NCBI GenBank assembly: GCA_013416795.1
Contig: RQSC01000027.1
Location: forward strand, 38,263-102,262
Source of the DNA: Prasinococcaceae sp. CCMP 1430
Taxonomy: Eukaryota; Prasinodermophyta; Palmophyllophyceae; Prasinococcales; Prasinococcaceae
Length of the DNA: 64,000 nucleotides
Direction of reading: 5' to 3'
In this document: in pieces, positions 40,492-50,386 of the stretch
Position numbering within the stretch: the first letter of the stretch is position 1
How the letters are laid out: each line of letters opens with the position of its first letter
Position numbers and translations under genes: made by a program
Notes under the pieces: model-generated
What the model saw: the letters and a program-made list of their open reading frames with translations, nothing else
The model's database searches: none
What the model was told of the DNA's origin: nothing

Positions 40492-41771
40492 CCCTCCCCC
40501 TCGCCTGCACCGCGCGCGGTGTGTGGCACCAGCCGCCGCCCGCGTGGCGCGGCAGCCGGGCCGCTCCCCCGCATCTCAACTGCACTGAACCACGCCAGTC
40601 GTAGGAAGAAACCCTCGCAAAAGACCCCAGAAAAACATCCGGAGCTCGACCCCTTTCCACTTTAAATGCGGCACGAGTTCACGACTATGGGGTGAAATGA
40701 TGGGTATCCAGACCATCGTCGTGTGGCGACGTCCGACGATCGATCTGGCTGGCTGTGCAATCTGCAGCCGGCCAGCAGCTGTGCCATCGCGGTCCGACTG
40801 CCTGCACTCCGAGACGCCCTGACCGACCGTCAGATCCATGGTGACGAACCTCGCGCCGAGCGCGGCCCGCCACCGGCCGGCGCGGCCCGCCGCGCACCCT
40901 CACGAACTCCTACTGACCGACTGAGTGACACACGCCGGCGCGCGCGAGGGACGTGCGTGGTGGGGGGGTGGCGGCGGGGGCCGCGGAGGGGGACGGCGAG
41001 GACCTCCTCCTCGCCCAGCGAGCTCGCGAGCAGCAGCCACCATCCGATTTTGATTTTTGTGTTTTTATTTTTGTTTCATTTTTGTCTCGCGGCCGGGCTC
41101 GCTCTCACTTCCGCTCGCCCGTTGGGGAAAAATAAAGATGATCAAAATCAAAATCAAAATCAAAATCAAAATCAAATCCGCACGGGCGGCGGCTCGCTCA
41201 GTCGGGGAACGCGCCCACATCAAATCGCAGGCGGCCTGCGCGCCGGCCGGCCGATCGAACCGCCATTTTTTTTTCCCAACTTTTTGCGCGCGCGCGCGCG
41301 CGGCGCCGCGCGTCAGTGTGGAATCCATCTCCCCGTGGAACCCATCTCTGTACGTTTTGAATTAAAGTATGGCGTGAGATATGGAATCCATGAATGGAAC
41401 CCACGGATTTACTTTTACTCTTATCGCACGCACGCGCGGGCGCGGCGTCGCGCGCGGCGTGTTGCGCGCGGGCGCGGCAAATCGCGGTGTGTGCAGGGAG
41501 GGATGCGCGGCGCGCTTGTAGTGTACCCTGCCTGCCGCGCGGCGCGCGAGCAGCGGCGGGGGGCGAGCGCCCCCCGGGTCCGCGCGGGAGGGCGTTGGCG
41601 GTGCGGGAGAGGGGCAAGGCCGTCCGCCCCGCTCCCCTTCCCCGCCCCCCTTGCGCTCCACGCTCCGCGCAGACAGCCAGGGCGGCGAGCGCCTTGAGCG
41701 TCCGGGGGCGCCGCTGAGGGTTCAAGCAAGTCCGTAGAGGGAATTGCCAGCAGCGCGCGAGCGCCGCGAAG
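40492..41771. promoter_or_regulatory. Long divergent spacer upstream of the calcium channel
   Basis: About 1.28 kb, no supported coding. It has a T-rich segment (about 41046-41090), a TCAAAA hexamer array, CG runs at about 41287 and a pair of GGAATCCAT / GGAACCCAT direct repeats at about 41322 and 41380. Confidence 0.45.
41046..41178. repeat. TCAAAA hexamer array facing an inverted GATTTTGATTTTT arm
   Basis: Six to seven TCAAAA units lie at 41140-41178. About 80 bp upstream, GATTTTGATTTTTG is complementary to the array, so the two arms could form a hairpin with a loop of roughly 80 bases. The AT-rich patch is unusual in this GC-rich DNA. Confidence 0.65.
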
Positions 41772-44700
41772 ATGAGTGGTGAGGCAGAGGGCGGCAGCGC
41801 TGCGCAGGATGCGCCGCCCTCGACGCTTGAGGTCGAGAGCGGGCAGCAGGGGATGGCCGGTAAGGGCAGCGGCGAGGAGGTCGCCGACACGTTCCAGGAG
41901 AAGTCGTTATTCATGGGAAAGAACCACTGGCTCCGTGCAGTCGCCATCAGGGTCGTCTGCCACCGGATGTTTGAGGGGGTGACCACTGGCATTATCCTGC
42001 TGAACTGCATCCTGCTCACGCTCTATCGCCCGAAGGAGGACTTTGACTCGAAGTGGAACTCCACGCTCGATGACATCGACAAGTTCTTCCTTGCGGCGTT
42101 CACGGTTGAGCTGCTCCTGAACGTCATCGCCATGGGTGCGTGGCGCTACGTGACAGATGCCTGGAACTTCCTGGATTTCGTCGTCGTGGCGAGCGGGTAC
42201 GCCGAGCTCGGGCTCGGGCCTGGCAGCAGCGTGAGCGCGTTGCGCACGTTCCGCGTGCTGCGCCCGCTGCGCACGATAAACTCGCTGCCGGGCCTGAAGC
42301 TGCTGGTGAACACCATCCTGGGCGCATTGCCGCTCATGGGCAACGTGCTGGTGCTGTGGGTGTATCTGTTCCTTGTGTTTGGCATCCTCGGCACGCAGAT
42401 GTTCGGTGGCGAGCTCGACAAGCACTGCGTTCCCCTGACTGAGGCTGGCATGGCAGCGGTTGCGGCGCTCCCGTCGAACTACACCTACCACGAGCAGCAA
42501 CAGTATGTGGAGGAATTGTTCTATGCGGGTGCGGTGCCACGGGTCCTCGATTACAGCAACGCCACCGAGTATGACTACTGCACCGTGGGCGCCGATCTCG
42601 GGTGGAACGGTCACTACTGCCAGGACACCGAGGCGTGCATCCATCTCGAGGACCCTGACTTCGGCAAGACCTCGTTCAACAATTTGCTGTGGAGCATGCT
42701 GACGGTCTTTGTCGTGGTGACGCTTGAGACCTGGACCACGATCATGTACGCGACGATGCGCACGACGTCGGGCTGGGCGCTCATCTTTTTCTACCTGGTC
42801 GTTTTCCTAGGCTCTTTTTTCATGGTGAACCTCGCGCTGGCGGTCATCGCTGACATATACGAGGAGAACGTGGAGGAGTATAAGGAGGCCACGCTGCAGG
42901 AGCACCTGAAGCTCGTCGCGTTGCACGAGGCGGAGGAGAAGAAGCGAAAGCTGCGCGTCCTCCGTCGCAATCGGAGCGCAAGGTTCGATCTCCAAAAGCA
43001 GCTCAATTCGGAAGAGGCCAAGCGTAGCCCCTTCCAGCAGATGTTGGTGTCTCTTCGCGCCAAGTGCGCGGCAATCTATGACACGGCGTCCTTTACGCAC
43101 GCTACCACGGCGCTCATTCTCGGCAACACGCTGGTACTGTCGATGGAGTACCACAACATGCCCCAGAACTACGCCAAGGGCCTCGAGGTGACCAACGAGG
43201 TGCTCACGTGGCTCTTTGTAGCCGAGATGCTTCTCAAGCTGGTGGCGCTGGGGCTGAAGGGGTACTGGAAGGACTCTTTCAACAAGTTCGACACCGTGGT
43301 CAACATCGTGTCGGTGATCGAGCTGTATGCGACCTCTAACGGCTCGCTCTCCGCGCTGCGCGCCTTCCGCATCCTCCGTGTGATGAAGATCGCCGGCACC
43401 TCGCAGAGTCTCAAGCTCTTCATTGAGACGCTCAGCAAGACGATCGTCGAGTTGGGCAACTTTGCGCTCATCGTGGCCTTGATCTCCTTCATCTTCGCGC
43501 TTCTGGGCATGCAGACATTCGGCGATCTCTTTCACTTCGAGGTGTGCGAGTCGGCCGCCAACCCAGAGACGGGCGTCGAGGTGGTCGTGTGCGAGATTGA
43601 CTCGCCACGGTCCAACTTTGACACGCTGCTTTGGGCTTTCGTGACCGTGCTGCAGATCTTCACTGGGGAGGACTGGAACTCGGTCATGTACTCAGGCATG
43701 CGAGCGAAGGGCGACGCCGCCTCGCTCTACTTCGTGTTTCTGGTCATCATCGGCAACTACATTGTGATGAATCTCTTCATCGCCATTCTGCTGAGCTCGT
43801 TCTCGTCGCACCGCGAAGAGCGCTACGATGCTGTGGGCGTCATGCCCACTATTGAGGGCGGGCAGAGCGTGGCCTTCTCAGACTACTCGGAGACATCGGG
43901 CAATGGCGTGAGTGTGGAGGCCAACGAGACTGCCGACGTGGCTGCCCAAGCCCCGGCTGATAGCTCCGAGGGTGAGGACGGGGATGAGAAGGTCGCGAAG
44001 GCGGAAGTGGAAAATGACGCGGCTTTCGAGGACGCTGTGAGCGTCCTGAAGGCCCAGAATGAAGAGAAGGACGAAGAGAAGGACGATGCTGCGGCGACGA
44101 TGGAAAAGCCCAACGAACTCAGGCCGCTGGAAGACTTCACTCTGAATTCTTTCTTCGTGTTCTCGCCCGAGAGCTCGGTGCGCCGTGCGTGCTATAAACT
44201 CATCGCACACCCACTCTTCGACAACATCATTCTGACGTGCATCATGGCCTCCTCCATCATCATGGCTACCGAGAACCCTGGGCTGGAGGACAACCAGACC
44301 TTCCAGGACGTGGTGAAGGTCATGGACATCATCTTCACTACCATCTTTGCGGCGGAGATGGTGCTCAAGGTGACTGCGCTCGGCTTTTACGGGGAACCCG
44401 GGGCGTATGTCACGAGCGGGTGGAACGTGCTGGATGCCTTGATCGTCATGGTGTCCGTGCTTTCGCTGGCGCTGTCGAAGCTCGATCTTGAGTGGGTTCG
44501 CGCGGTGCGCGTCCTTCGCGTATTGCGCCCCCTGCGCATGATCAGCCGCATCCCCGAGCTGCGAGTGGTCGTGAACGCGCTGTTGGCCTCATTCCCCGGC
44601 CTGGGCAACGTCCTCCTGGTCATGGCGCTCAACTGGGTGATCTTTGGCATCCTCGGCATGAGCCTTTTCATGGGCAAGTTCTACCGATGCAACGACGACG

Positions 44701-46850
44701 CCGCCGCGGGGGTCGAAGAGTGCGTGGGCACGTACGTGGACAAGTTTGGCTTCGAGCAGGAGCGCGAGTGGGCCAATCAAGAGCCCAACTTCGACAACAT
44801 CTTCTTTGCCATGGGGGCCCTCTTCGAGATGTCGACGTCGGAGGGCTGGCTGGACCTTATGTACAATGGGGTGGACTCCACCGAAGTCGGCAAGCAGCCC
44901 AAGCAGAACAACGCGGAGTGGGCGGTGATCTACTTTGCCGCGTTCATGCTGTCGTCATTCTTCTTCCTGCTCAACCTTTTCATCGGTATCATCATGGACA
45001 ACTTCGCGCAGCTGCGCGAGGCGAATTCGATGACCTCGCTCTTCATGTCAGAGCGCCAGCGCATGTGGGTCGAGGTCAACGAGAAGCTCGCCAAGGCCAA
45101 GCTCGTGCGCCGCGTGGACCGTCCGAGCAATTGGCGGCGCTCGATCTACGATTTGGTGCAGTCGCCAGTCTTCGAGAACGCCGTGCTGCTTGCGATCTTG
45201 CTCAACGTGGTCTTCATGGCCACCTCGCACTCGTACGAGCCAGAGTACTGGGCCGAGGTGGTCGAGGTTGCCAATCGCATCTTCACGTGGTTCTTCTTTA
45301 TTGAGATGGTGCTCAAGCTGATCGGCCTCCTGCCGCAGAACTACGTGAGAGACGGCTGGAACAACTTCGACGGTGTGGTGGTCGTGGTGTCGCTGGTGGG
45401 CGAGTTCACGGAAGTGGGCGCCGGCGCCAACGTGCTGCGCATCTTCCGTCTCGCGCGCGCACTGCGGCTGGTGAAGCGCTTCAAGAGCCTGATGATCCTC
45501 TTCCAGACGTTGCTGCAGGCTCTGCCTATCCTCATGAACGTTGGTGGCCTGCTCTTCCTGCTGCTGTTCGTCTTTGCGGTGCTGGGTGTGCAGCTCTTTG
45601 GCAAGGTCAACTCGGACCAGGAGTTCCTAAACGCGGACGCCAACTTCAGCAACTTCGGACAGGCGATATCGCTGCTGTTCCGCATGGCTACTGGCGAGGC
45701 GTGGAACGGCGTCATGCGCGATGTCATGACGCAGCCCGATGACGGGGTGTGCTCAAAGGAGGCGGGAGATTGCGGCGTGCTCGCGGCGCCCGTGTACTTC
45801 TTCGCGTTCGTGATCTCGGGGTCGTTCGTGCTCCTTAATCTGTTCCTGGCCGTGGTGCTCGAGAACTACGACAATGTCAAGGAGTCGAAGAGGCACGACG
45901 ACCAAGAACAGGACGGCACTGCGGTGACCAACGACGACATCGACGACTTCAACAAGAGGTGGGCCTTGTTCGACAAGGACGCCACCGGATGGATCTTGGT
46001 GGCTGACCTCGACAGGCTCCTGCTCAACCTGCCGCCCCCGCTCGGCATCCTCGGGATGGACAACAGTGATCGTACCAAGCTGTCCGGCGGCCAGCTGCTG
46101 AGCCTGCAGAGCAACCTCAAGATCAACGTGTACGTCTATCCGGCCACCGGCGAGATGTACTGCTCCTACTCGGACGTCCTGCAGAAGCTCACCATGTACT
46201 CCTTCGGTCTCACCGTGGACGACCTGCCTGCGCAGGTGCTCGAAATGCTCAAAAAGGAGCAGGATGCCACGCGCAAAAAGACCACGCGCAAGCTCGTGCA
46301 GAAGAAGGAGGCCGACTCGAAGCGCGACCTCGACGTGATCCGCCAGCGCGCCCGCGGCCTCGAGCGCATGATGACCACCAAGAGCAACAACAGCGACGCG
46401 TCGATGACGGGCGCGAGCAGTGCGTCCTCGTTCGCGTTGACGCGCTCGGCTTCTTCGATCAGTCTGAAGGCAGCAGCCGCCGCGGGTCACAACTTCACGG
46501 AGGAAGAGATGAAGGCCATCGCGCTCGCGCAGACCTTCAGCAGCAGCTCGCGCTCGCACACGGGCAACAAGGGGGAGGTCTCCCCCGAGATCAAGAGGAT
46601 CATGAACGAGGTGCAGTCGACGCTCGCCGCCGACCCACTGGAGAAGGTGTCGCCGCACGAGCTGGTGCTGTGCAGGTACACGACGCAGCACGTCACTGCG
46701 ACCTCGCTCATAAAGGCGTACGTTGGCGGCTGGATCAAGCGGCGGATGAACACCGAGCACCTCCAGATGCTTGAGAACAGCCAGATGCTCGAGGGCCTTG
46801 GCAAGGGCCTGGACCAGCTCGGCTTCGTGCTCAACCGGATCGAGGTCTGA
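41772..46850 (+). CDS. Four-domain voltage-gated calcium channel alpha-1 subunit (EEEE)
   Basis: Single uninterrupted exon, 1,692 aa. Four six-helix repeats are present. S4 segments: SALRTFRVLRPLRTI, RAFRILRVMKIAGT, RAVRVLRVLRPLRMI and RIFRLARALRLVKRF. Selectivity-filter loops are VVTLETWTTIMY, IFTGEDWNSVMY, MSTSEGWLDLMY and MATGEAWNGVMR, so all four lock residues are Glu as in calcium-selective Cav channels. The I-II and II-III linkers are charged; the II-III linker is very acidic. After repeat IV come an EF-hand-like segment (FDKDATGWILVADLD, then LPPPLGILG) and a basic IQ-like motif (SLIKAYVGGWIKRRM), the calmodulin site of Cav channels. In flagellate algae such channels control ciliary waveform. 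ATG 41772 is the first after an upstream stop. Confidence 0.93.
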   Translation: MSGEAEGGSAAQDAPPSTLEVESGQQGMAGKGSGEEVADTFQEKSLFMGKNHWLRAVAIRVVCHRMFEGVTTGIILLNCILLTLYRPKEDFDSKWNSTLDDIDKFFLAAFTVELLLNVIAMGAWRYVTDAWNFLDFVVVASGYAELGLGPGSSVSALRTFRVLRPLRTINSLPGLKLLVNTILGALPLMGNVLVLWVYLFLVFGILGTQMFGGELDKHCVPLTEAGMAAVAALPSNYTYHEQQQYVEELFYAGAVPRVLDYSNATEYDYCTVGADLGWNGHYCQDTEACIHLEDPDFGKTSFNNLLWSMLTVFVVVTLETWTTIMYATMRTTSGWALIFFYLVVFLGSFFMVNLALAVIADIYEENVEEYKEATLQEHLKLVALHEAEEKKRKLRVLRRNRSARFDLQKQLNSEEAKRSPFQQMLVSLRAKCAAIYDTASFTHATTALILGNTLVLSMEYHNMPQNYAKGLEVTNEVLTWLFVAEMLLKLVALGLKGYWKDSFNKFDTVVNIVSVIELYATSNGSLSALRAFRILRVMKIAGTSQSLKLFIETLSKTIVELGNFALIVALISFIFALLGMQTFGDLFHFEVCESAANPETGVEVVVCEIDSPRSNFDTLLWAFVTVLQIFTGEDWNSVMYSGMRAKGDAASLYFVFLVIIGNYIVMNLFIAILLSSFSSHREERYDAVGVMPTIEGGQSVAFSDYSETSGNGVSVEANETADVAAQAPADSSEGEDGDEKVAKAEVENDAAFEDAVSVLKAQNEEKDEEKDDAAATMEKPNELRPLEDFTLNSFFVFSPESSVRRACYKLIAHPLFDNIILTCIMASSIIMATENPGLEDNQTFQDVVKVMDIIFTTIFAAEMVLKVTALGFYGEPGAYVTSGWNVLDALIVMVSVLSLALSKLDLEWVRAVRVLRVLRPLRMISRIPELRVVVNALLASFPGLGNVLLVMALNWVIFGILGMSLFMGKFYRCNDDAAAGVEECVGTYVDKFGFEQEREWANQEPNFDNIFFAMGALFEMSTSEGWLDLMYNGVDSTEVGKQPKQNNAEWAVIYFAAFMLSSFFFLLNLFIGIIMDNFAQLREANSMTSLFMSERQRMWVEVNEKLAKAKLVRRVDRPSNWRRSIYDLVQSPVFENAVLLAILLNVVFMATSHSYEPEYWAEVVEVANRIFTWFFFIEMVLKLIGLLPQNYVRDGWNNFDGVVVVVSLVGEFTEVGAGANVLRIFRLARALRLVKRFKSLMILFQTLLQALPILMNVGGLLFLLLFVFAVLGVQLFGKVNSDQEFLNADANFSNFGQAISLLFRMATGEAWNGVMRDVMTQPDDGVCSKEAGDCGVLAAPVYFFAFVISGSFVLLNLFLAVVLENYDNVKESKRHDDQEQDGTAVTNDDIDDFNKRWALFDKDATGWILVADLDRLLLNLPPPLGILGMDNSDRTKLSGGQLLSLQSNLKINVYVYPATGEMYCSYSDVLQKLTMYSFGLTVDDLPAQVLEMLKKEQDATRKKTTRKLVQKKEADSKRDLDVIRQRARGLERMMTTKSNNSDASMTGASSASSFALTRSASSISLKAAAAAGHNFTEEEMKAIALAQTFSSSSRSHTGNKGEVSPEIKRIMNEVQSTLAADPLEKVSPHELVLCRYTTQHVTATSLIKAYVGGWIKRRMNTEHLQMLENSQMLEGLGKGLDQLGFVLNRIEV

Positions 46851-48246
46851 GTGGGGTCGCGACGTGTATGTACTGTATCCGAGCGTTGTACGCGGTGCCC
46901 CGCGCGGCGCTCGCCCGGCAATTAATTTCGGTCCCCATGCTCGACCCTTCTCCCCCGCGGCCGCCGCCGATCGCGCGCGCCGCCAGGCGCGCGCGCGCGT
47001 GGCGTCCCGCGGAGCTTGGCGTGCCTAACCAAGGCTGCGCGCCGCGAAGCGGGAGGGGCGACCGCCTCAGGGCGGTCCCCCCTCCCGCACAGCGCCCGTC
47101 ACCGCACCGCGGAGGCGCGTGGCGCAGTGTTCGAATAGCCGCGGGCGGTCTTTTTTTTTGTGCCGGCTTCAAGATTCCATACAGTAAATAAAAAAAAGGG
47201 GAAAAAAGAGTCAAAAAGAAGAGTCACACTTTCCCGTGGGGAGTGTGCGGCCAGGCCCGGGGCGATCGGCATCGAATCGCCCGCGCCCGACCACGTGCGC
47301 CCCCCCACGTGCTCGGGTGTCACAAAGTCACAAAGCCTAAAGAGTAAAGACACACAGATTCACATTGATGAAGACTCCGTCGCGGCGAACCTCGCTGCGA
47401 TCAGCCAGTCGGTCGGTGGGTCGGTGAATTGGAGGTGGGTCTCCGATCAATCCACGCTCGTGGGGCTCTGCGCGGCGCACCGACGCGGGCGACGCGCGCC
47501 CGCGGACCCTGCGTTCGTTCCGGTGCGGGCGCGCGCGCGCGCGGGCGCGTGATTCGTGTTTGCATATACCGACGTGTGTGGCCCGCGCTGCCGCCGAAAT
47601 ATCTCGCGTTCGCCGGATCGGGGTCCGTCCGGATCATTTGCGCGGCTCCGCACCGGGACGGTTGCGCTGACTGCATGCAGCACTTTTTTTTTGGGGGNNN
47701 NNNNNNNNNNNNNNNNNNNNNNNNNNNNNNNNNNNNNNNNNNNNNNNNNNNNNNNNNNNNNNNNNNNNNNNNNNNNNNNNNNNNNNNNNNNNNNNNNNNN
47801 NNNNNNNNNNNNNNNNNNNNNNNNNNNNNNNNNNNNNGCGCGAAAGCGGCCGGCGAGGCGCGTGACCGCCGCCGCGGGCGCGCACCCTCGCCCGGGTCAG
47901 GGGCCGCGGCGCGCAGTGCAGTGCCGCAGCGTGGACGGTTATCGCTGTTTCTCATGTTACAGGTGTGCATGTGCGAGTGTTTGGGCCCGAAGGAGGAGGG
48001 AGACAGGGGTGTGGCGATGGGACGGGCGGGAGGGGAGACCCTGCGACCATGCGTGCGAGCATGCTCGGCGCTCTCTCCCAGGGTGGCAGGGCCACCCTCG
48101 CCCCCGCCGTCGCGCGCCCGCTGTCGACAGCCCAGCTCCGCGGATGTTTCCTGTGTATGTGTTGCTCGCGCGCCCGATCGACGAGCAGACGGGAGCGCAG
48201 CGCGCGGTTTCTACGGGGCGTTTTGCTTGCGGCGTGCAAGCTCGAC
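46851..48246. other. Convergent spacer with assembly gap
   Basis: About 1.4 kb between the stops of the calcium channel and the AP2 gene. No conserved coding is visible. It contains a T/A-rich segment at about 47150-47220 and the 140-base gap. Simple-sequence edges around the gap (ttttttttttggggg) suggest a collapsed repeat. Confidence 0.5.
47698..47837. other. Assembly gap (140 N)
   Basis: Run of n; sequence unknown. The length may be an estimate. Confidence 0.98.
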
Positions 48247-49360
48247 TCACTGCGCGGCTTCGAGCAGCATGAGGAGGCCGTCCATGGGCTTGCCAGGCTC
48301 GGCCATTGAAGCAACGGGCGCGTAGATGCGAGGCTTCTGGGTGCCATCCGAGTCAGAGAGCGACACGGAGCCTTGCCGGCGGAACGCCCTGAAGCTACCG
48401 CCGGAGCTGCCCCCGCTCTTGCTGTCACTCTCTGTGGGCGTGACGGGCGCCGTCACCAACGGACTGTCGGAGCCGCCGTTCGCCGAGCGGCCAAGCGCGG
48501 CGTGCGCGAACGCCGCGGCGTTGGTGACCTGCGCCGCCTGCTCCTCCCAGCTTCTCGCGTAGCTGATCATGCCGGGAAAGCCCGCGTAGCCCGCCGGGCC
48601 CTGGCCCTGGAGCGCCTTCGACGCCTGCTCGTACGCCGCGATGGCGCTGTGCTGGCTCTCATACTGGCCGAGCGGCACCAGCCGACCGTTCGCCTTTATC
48701 TGCGCCTTCCAGTATCCTCCCGAGAAAACGACCCCACGGAAGCGCGCCGGGCCGCCGCTGCCGGTCTGCCGCGAGCGCAAGCGCTCCTCCGAGCGGCGCA
48801 ACCGCGCGACGAGCGCGTCCATCGGCTCGGCGTCGAGCGAGGCGAGCAGGTCTTTGCCGTATGAGTCGAGCTCGAGGTTTGTCACCGCGCGGCGGCCGTA
48901 GGTCTTATACGCCGCGAGGTCATATGCGGCTGCCGCTTGCAGTGGCGTGTCATGGTAGCCGAGGTAGATCAGCGTGCCGCGCACCTGTGAAGGGCGCGGG
49001 CGTGGGTGCGCCGCGGACGCGTGTGCGGCGACGCACCGACGTCAGCGCATGGCGCGCGCGAGGGGGGGAAGGGAACGCACAGCACGCACGTGCACGCGGC
49101 CAGGCTCTAATCGGATCGGATCGGCGCGGGCGGTGGGCCTAGGCCTCCCGCAGCGGGAAGCGGGGCGCACACAGAGCGGCGCCCCCGCAGACAGACATAG
49201 GGTTCGCCTCCGCGGCGCGCGTGCGCTTGGCGCCGCGCACCTTGATGCGGGCCTGCCACTTGCCGTGATGCGCGCACACCCCGCGAAAGCTGGGCGCGCC
49301 CGCCTTGGCGGCCTTGCCGCGGCGCGCCGCGAGGAGTCTGGGCTGCGTCGTGCGCGTCAT
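48247..49360 (-). CDS. Two-AP2-domain transcription factor
   Basis: Exons 49360-49241 and 48984-48247 (complement) give 285 aa. The 256-nt intron begins gtgcgc and contains CTGAC 56 nt before its end. AP2 domain 1 spans the splice: APSFRGVCAHHGKWQARIK joined to VRGTLIYLGYHDTPLQAA, then AAYDLAAYKTYGRRAVTN. AP2 domain 2 is ARFRGVVFSGGYWKAQIKAN followed by GRLVPLGQYESQHSAIAAYE. The RGV, WxAxI and LGxYxxxxxAAxAYxxA signatures are present in both. Algal AP2 proteins are sequence-specific regulators, often stress- or lipid-related; targets here are unknown. The C-terminal third is Ser/Thr-rich and disordered. The exon-2 start repeats the donor-side sequence gtgcgcggc, so the junction could slide by codons. 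Confidence 0.84.
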
Positions 49361-50157
49361 TGTTGGCGCCAGCGCCACACGTTGCGCCCTGCGGACGTTC
49401 GGCGGCGCGGGTGCGCTCCGCGGCCGGAAAAAAGTTTGTAGGCGGCGTTCCGCGCTCGCGACGCACGGCGAGCACCCAGTCCGGCGGTCCTGTCTCCCCT
49501 TCGGCCTTCCGCGTCCCCGTCCCTCTCGGCAAGGCCCCCTTCTGCGGGAGCCGAGCGCGATCCCTACTCCGGACACCGCCGGCTTGCCGTCCCCGCCTCC
49601 CCGCGCTCTCCGCCGCGCGAGGGAGCGGGCGGTGTGGCACGCGTGAAGGGTGCCGAGGCAAGGCTCCCCAGGGACCCAGCCGCGGCCGCAGCCCCCCCCC
49701 CCCCCAGTCCCTCACGCTGAGCCTGCCCGCGTACAGTACACTGTACGAGCGTACACTGCAGGACCCTCACTCAACTTTACCGTAAAACTACAACCGAAAC
49801 CTCCGATGGATTTAAGGGGATGCGCAAAGCTGCCCAAAAAAAAGCACGCGCGAATCCGACGAGGGTCTAAATAAAAAACCTTAAATGCGGGGTTCCGGTC
49901 GGGCGCTGCGAGCTGCGAGGCGCCGCGGCGCGCCTGCGCGGCGTGCCACACCGCGCCTCCCCCAGCCTCCCCCAGCGCCCTGGGGCGACCATGCCCTCCG
50001 AGGCCGAGGCCGAGGCGGCCGCTGCCGTGGAGCTGCTCCAGGCCGGCGGGGGAATCGGTGCGCGCGTGAGCTGGCGCGGCGCGCGCCACATCAGCGCGCG
50101 CGCGCGAAAGCGGCCGCCGGCCCGCGAAAGCGCCTGCGCGCCGACCTCGAACGTGCA

Positions 50158-50320
50158 AACAGACCTTCGGCGAGACCGCGTGCGATTTGATTCTAGCCAT
50201 CGCGGCCGCGTGCGGACAGACCTTCGGCGAGATCGCGTGCGGTTTGACGGCAGCCCGCGCGGCCGCCTGCAGAGAGACGTTCGGCGAGGCGGCGCTCGGC
50301 GCCTGCGTACGTTTCTCGGG
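50158..50320. repeat. Three-copy 55-60 bp tandem repeat
   Basis: Units start ACAGACCTTCGGCGAGACCG (50159), ACAGACCTTCGGCGAGATCG (50215) and GAGAGACGTTCGGCGAGGCG (50272). The first two share about 50 near-identical bases ending in gcggccgc; the third is diverged. Open in one frame (TDLRRDRVRFD repeated), but no gene is supported. Confidence 0.65.
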
Positions 50321-50373
50321 GCATGCGGATGCGAAGGGAGAGACGTTCCGCGGGGGGCCCACGTGCGCGCGCG

Positions 50374-50386
50374 TGCGTTTTGACGG
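50374..50386 (+). promoter_or_regulatory. TGCGTTTTGACGG motif, copy 5
   Basis: Plus-strand copy in the AP2/O-fucosyltransferase divergent spacer, about 1.06 kb upstream of the plus-strand ATG. Confidence 0.4.

Noticed and set aside
41140-41178. TCAAAA array as telomere or CRISPR repeat
   Set aside because: Perfect head-to-tail hexamers with no spacers and not a telomere-type TTAGGG unit.
47698-47837. Open frames running across the N gap
   Set aside because: Translation through unknown bases; no evidence of coding on either side.
49991-50383. Possible small gene starting MPSEAEAEAA
   Set aside because: Good ATG context, but it runs into tandem repeats with no conserved domain and no CTGAC intron; not enough support.
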